Shown here in pieces: positions 4,824 to 6,966 of a stretch of DNA of 6,966 bases. Below the pieces are notes generated by a model. That model did not search any database and was not told the origin of the DNA. It saw only the letters and a list, made by a program, of their open reading frames with translations. Position numbers and translations under genes: made by a program. Each line of letters opens with the position of its first letter. Positions within the stretch are counted from its first letter, which is position 1. The DNA is taken from contig CAJONH010000073.1 of assembly GCA_905235825.1 (NCBI GenBank), positions 1 through 6,966 on the forward strand. The letters run 5' to 3'. The DNA comes from Candidatus Gastranaerophilales bacterium (GTDB taxonomy: Bacteria; Cyanobacteriota; Vampirovibrionia; Gastranaerophilales; Gastranaerophilaceae).

Positions 4824-6806
4824 GTGAAATATTTACAATGCATATTTTGGACTTTACTGGTAGTAGTTCCTTGTTTATTTACTGTTTTAATATATAACGA
4901 TAAAATTACACAAAATTCCCCTGTATATTATAAACAAGGTGTTCAATTTTATAATGACGGAAATTATCCTGATGCATTTTATAACTTCTGTAAAATAAAA
5001 TGGATTAGTCCTTTATATCCTATGGCATTGTACAAACAAGCAAAAAGTGCCCAAAAAATAGGTGATTATAAAACTGCCGCACTTAAATATAATTTATTCC
5101 TGAAAAAAATGCCTGATTCGGTATTTAGCAATAATGCACGTTTAAATCTTGCAAAAAGCTATTATTATTTAAAACAATATGAAGATGCAAGAATTCACTT
5201 TGAAAAATTAAAACAAAATGCCGATAATTCAGATATAGAAGAAATATTTTTTCTTGGTTTAATTGAAAAAAATTTTGATAAAGAAAAGGCTGCCGATTAT
5301 TTTAGAGAGTATCTGGAAATAGCACTAAATGAAGAAAATTCAAATAAGTATTACATTATAGCAAGTGCGAAAGAGTTGTCGTCATTAAATGTTGAACTTT
5401 CAAACAATGATATTAAACTTATCGGAACCGCTTATTTTGACGAAAGAAAATATCAGGAAGCATTGGAATACTTTTCAAAACTTCCGATTGAAAATTGCTG
5501 GGATTATTTTGTACTGTCAAATCACTATGCAGGAAATAAGGTAATTGCAAAAAAACTTATTGAAGACGGAATTAAAACTTATGCAAAGCAGGCAGATGAA
5601 AACAGACTTAACGAAATTTATAATATATATGTTTCATATTTATCGGGAAACAGATTTAAAAACTGGCTGCAAATTGAAAAAACAGTCAGAGAAAATAAAC
5701 TGAAAGGTATAGATTATGTATTCTATAAGCTGGCAGAAATATCTTCAAGGGAAAAATCTTCAGTATATTACAGAGAAATATGCCAGAATTATCCCAAAAG
5801 TAAATATGCTGCTGAATCCTTATGGAATTTAATATGGAATGCATACAAAAAAAAGGATTATCTTTCAGTTGAAAGACTGTCAATGAAGCATTTAAAAACA
5901 TATAAAAAAGTTAATTCAACTCCAAAAGTAATATTTTGGCTGGGAAAAACATATTTAAAAGAAAATAAAACAATAGAAGCTCATAATATATTTAATAAGT
6001 TAATTTCCAGATATCCTGATGATTATTACGGATTAAGAGCAGAAGCCATCCTTGATAAAAAACATGATTTTTGGATAACATCAAAGAATAACAAGCTGCC
6101 ATTAAAAAACTATGAAATTGATTTTCCTATTTCTACATCTGATGTTGATTTGAAAGATTTAAAAATTATCAATACACTGTTCAATATGGGAGATTATGAA
6201 GTATGGCTGGATGCAAATTTTTCAAATCCGATAGTAGAAAGTTGGTTTGAGTTTAAAAAAGGCAAAAAATCACGTTCAATAGTGCTTGCCCGTGATGAAA
6301 TAGCAAAAATGGAAGTAAAAGCACCTATAATGAGTGCTGTATATAAACTTGCATATCCGGTATATATGACAAATGAAATAAATATTTCAGGTGAGAAATT
6401 GGAAGTAGACCCTTTTTTAATTGCTTCAATAATAAGAGAGGAAAGTTATTATAATGAATTTGCAAGAAGCAGAACAGGAGCAATAGGCTTAATGCAGTTG
6501 ATGCCGCAAACCGCAAATTATATGTTGAATAAAGTAAATGCTTCAAATACTGCCGATATAGAGGATATAAGAACGAATTTGTATTTAGGCAGTAATTATT
6601 TAAAATATTTAAAAGACAAATTCAATAATGATTTATATGTTGTTGCCGCATATAACGGTGGTGAAGGAGCAATAGGTAAATGGATAAAAAACTTTAGCGG
6701 AGATGATTACGATGAATTTATTGAAGATATACCTTATGATGAAACACGTAATTATGTAAAAAAAGTTTTCAGAACCTATCAAATGTATAAAAAAATATAT
6801 AAATAA
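4824..6806 (+). CDS. slt: Membrane-anchored Slt70-type lytic murein transglycosylase with TPR-like superhelix
   Basis: This enzyme would cleave the MurNAc-GlcNAc bond of peptidoglycan, forming 1,6-anhydro ends. The 660-residue product has an N-terminal hydrophobic helix (about 5-24). It then has a long region of TPR-like helical repeats, clearest at about 33-66, 67-100, 104-137 and 367-400, matching the superhelical domain of Slt70. A C-terminal SLT/lysozyme-fold domain spans about 520-655. Its catalytic glutamate is E540 in IIREES, with GLMQLMP (555-561) and AAYNGG (608-613) both intact. Length is close to Slt70 of Escherichia coli (about 645 including signal). The N-terminal segment has no lipobox, since Pro precedes Cys17, and no obvious cleavage site, so it is probably a membrane anchor. 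The start is GTG with AGGT at 4811-4814. An alternative reading is a TPR-rich outer-envelope lipoprotein, which the missing lipobox argues against. Confidence 0.92.
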   Translation: MKYLQCIFWTLLVVVPCLFTVLIYNDKITQNSPVYYKQGVQFYNDGNYPDAFYNFCKIKWISPLYPMALYKQAKSAQKIGDYKTAALKYNLFLKKMPDSVFSNNARLNLAKSYYYLKQYEDARIHFEKLKQNADNSDIEEIFFLGLIEKNFDKEKAADYFREYLEIALNEENSNKYYIIASAKELSSLNVELSNNDIKLIGTAYFDERKYQEALEYFSKLPIENCWDYFVLSNHYAGNKVIAKKLIEDGIKTYAKQADENRLNEIYNIYVSYLSGNRFKNWLQIEKTVRENKLKGIDYVFYKLAEISSREKSSVYYREICQNYPKSKYAAESLWNLIWNAYKKKDYLSVERLSMKHLKTYKKVNSTPKVIFWLGKTYLKENKTIEAHNIFNKLISRYPDDYYGLRAEAILDKKHDFWITSKNNKLPLKNYEIDFPISTSDVDLKDLKIINTLFNMGDYEVWLDANFSNPIVESWFEFKKGKKSRSIVLARDEIAKMEVKAPIMSAVYKLAYPVYMTNEINISGEKLEVDPFLIASIIREESYYNEFARSRTGAIGLMQLMPQTANYMLNKVNASNTADIEDIRTNLYLGSNYLKYLKDKFNNDLYVVAAYNGGEGAIGKWIKNFSGDDYDEFIEDIPYDETRNYVKKVFRTYQMYKKIYK

Positions 6807-6869
6807 AAACTTCTGTCTAAATCAAGCAAGTAGGAGTGACTATAGTCAACCAATTTGTTTTTTAGACAG
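6801..6869 (-). terminator. Possible intrinsic terminator of the right-edge minus-strand gene
   Basis: Read on the minus strand, the 9-bp stem CTGTCTAAA/TTTAGACAG closes over a 39-nt interior that can itself fold through TGAC-TATA-GTCA. It is followed directly by AAGTTTTTATTT (6812-6801), a reasonable U-tract, reaching into the end of slt. The long interior makes it atypical. On the plus strand no T-tract follows, so slt would not be stopped by the same structure. Confidence 0.4.
6813..6869. repeat. 57-bp segment with perfect 9-bp terminal inverted repeats
   Basis: CTGTCTAAA (6813-6821) and TTTAGACAG (6861-6869) are exact inverted repeats. Between them lies the 12-bp palindrome TGACTATAGTCA (6837-6848). 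GTAGG (6830-6834) also pairs with CCTAC (6873-6877), and GACTATA (6838-6844) recurs directly at 6879-6885. The end sequence GGCTGTCTAAAA, read on the minus strand, resembles insertion-sequence termini, but no target-site duplication is visible. It is either a structured terminator region or a remnant or miniature of a mobile element. Confidence 0.55.
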
Positions 6870-6887
6870 CCCCCTACAGACTATAAA

Positions 6888-6965
6888 TTAAACTAAAGAA
6901 TTTTGAATATTTTTAAAATCGATTTCATAACCTAAAATTTCGGAAATTAATAATACTTCATTATA
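6888..6965 (-). CDS. C-terminal end of a convergent minus-strand gene, rest beyond window
   Basis: The minus strand is open from the right edge through 25 codons to a TAA at 6890-6888. The peptide ends in ISEILGYEIDFKNIQNSLV, which has a normal amphipathic composition rather than that of random AT-rich sequence. Because it is so short, it could be a chance frame. It is supported by the convergent arrangement with slt and by the stem with U-tract just beyond its stop. No family can be assigned. Confidence 0.45.
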   Translation of the reverse strand, partial: YNEVLLISEILGYEIDFKNIQNSLV

Positions 6966-6966
6966 A

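Overview
The window is AT-rich bacterial DNA with six protein genes, two of them cut by the window edges. It looks like ordinary chromosome, with accessory-like features at both ends. The best guess for the host is a low-GC gut bacterium of the non-photosynthetic cyanobacterial sister group (Gastranaerophilales / Vampirovibrionia). Three things suggest this: the RNase Y–YmdB pairing, a membrane protein whose C-terminal half resembles the pilin-like proteins of that group, and a Gly/Ser/Thr-rich EF-hand protein. There is no rRNA or other marker here, so a Firmicute or another low-GC lineage remains possible.

Layout. At the left edge, on the minus strand, is the start of an EF-hand protein (523 down to the edge). 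After its calcium-binding loop it becomes a Gly/Ser/Thr/Ala triplet-repeat region that includes eleven tandem 9-bp units (78-176). A divergent intergenic region (524-809) holds an 11-C homopolymer (588-598), a set of ATATTG motifs at exactly 20-bp spacing (635, 655, 675) and a plausible rny promoter (695-724). On the plus strand, rny (RNase Y, 810-2372) is followed by a perfect 12-bp hairpin and ymdB (2423-3244). A PHP-family metallohydrolase (3249-4094) and a small membrane-anchored protein of unknown function (4091-4723) follow, with a 4-bp gap and then a 4-bp overlap, so these last three read as one translationally linked unit. A 100-bp gap with an extended -10 promoter precedes a membrane-anchored Slt-type lytic transglycosylase (4824-6806). 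At the right edge, a convergent minus-strand gene contributes only its last 25 codons. Between it and slt lies a 57-bp segment bounded by perfect 9-bp inverted repeats.

How the genes may work together. RNase Y starts mRNA decay at the membrane. YmdB is a metallophosphodiesterase reported to interact functionally with RNase Y in Bacillus. PHP proteins of this type are known as 5'-3' exonucleases or as phosphatases of nucleoside 3',5'-bisphosphates, the end products of RNA breakdown. The operon can therefore be read as an RNA-turnover module with an added membrane protein of unknown role, though this is inference from gene order and families. The transglycosylase has its own promoter and acts on peptidoglycan.
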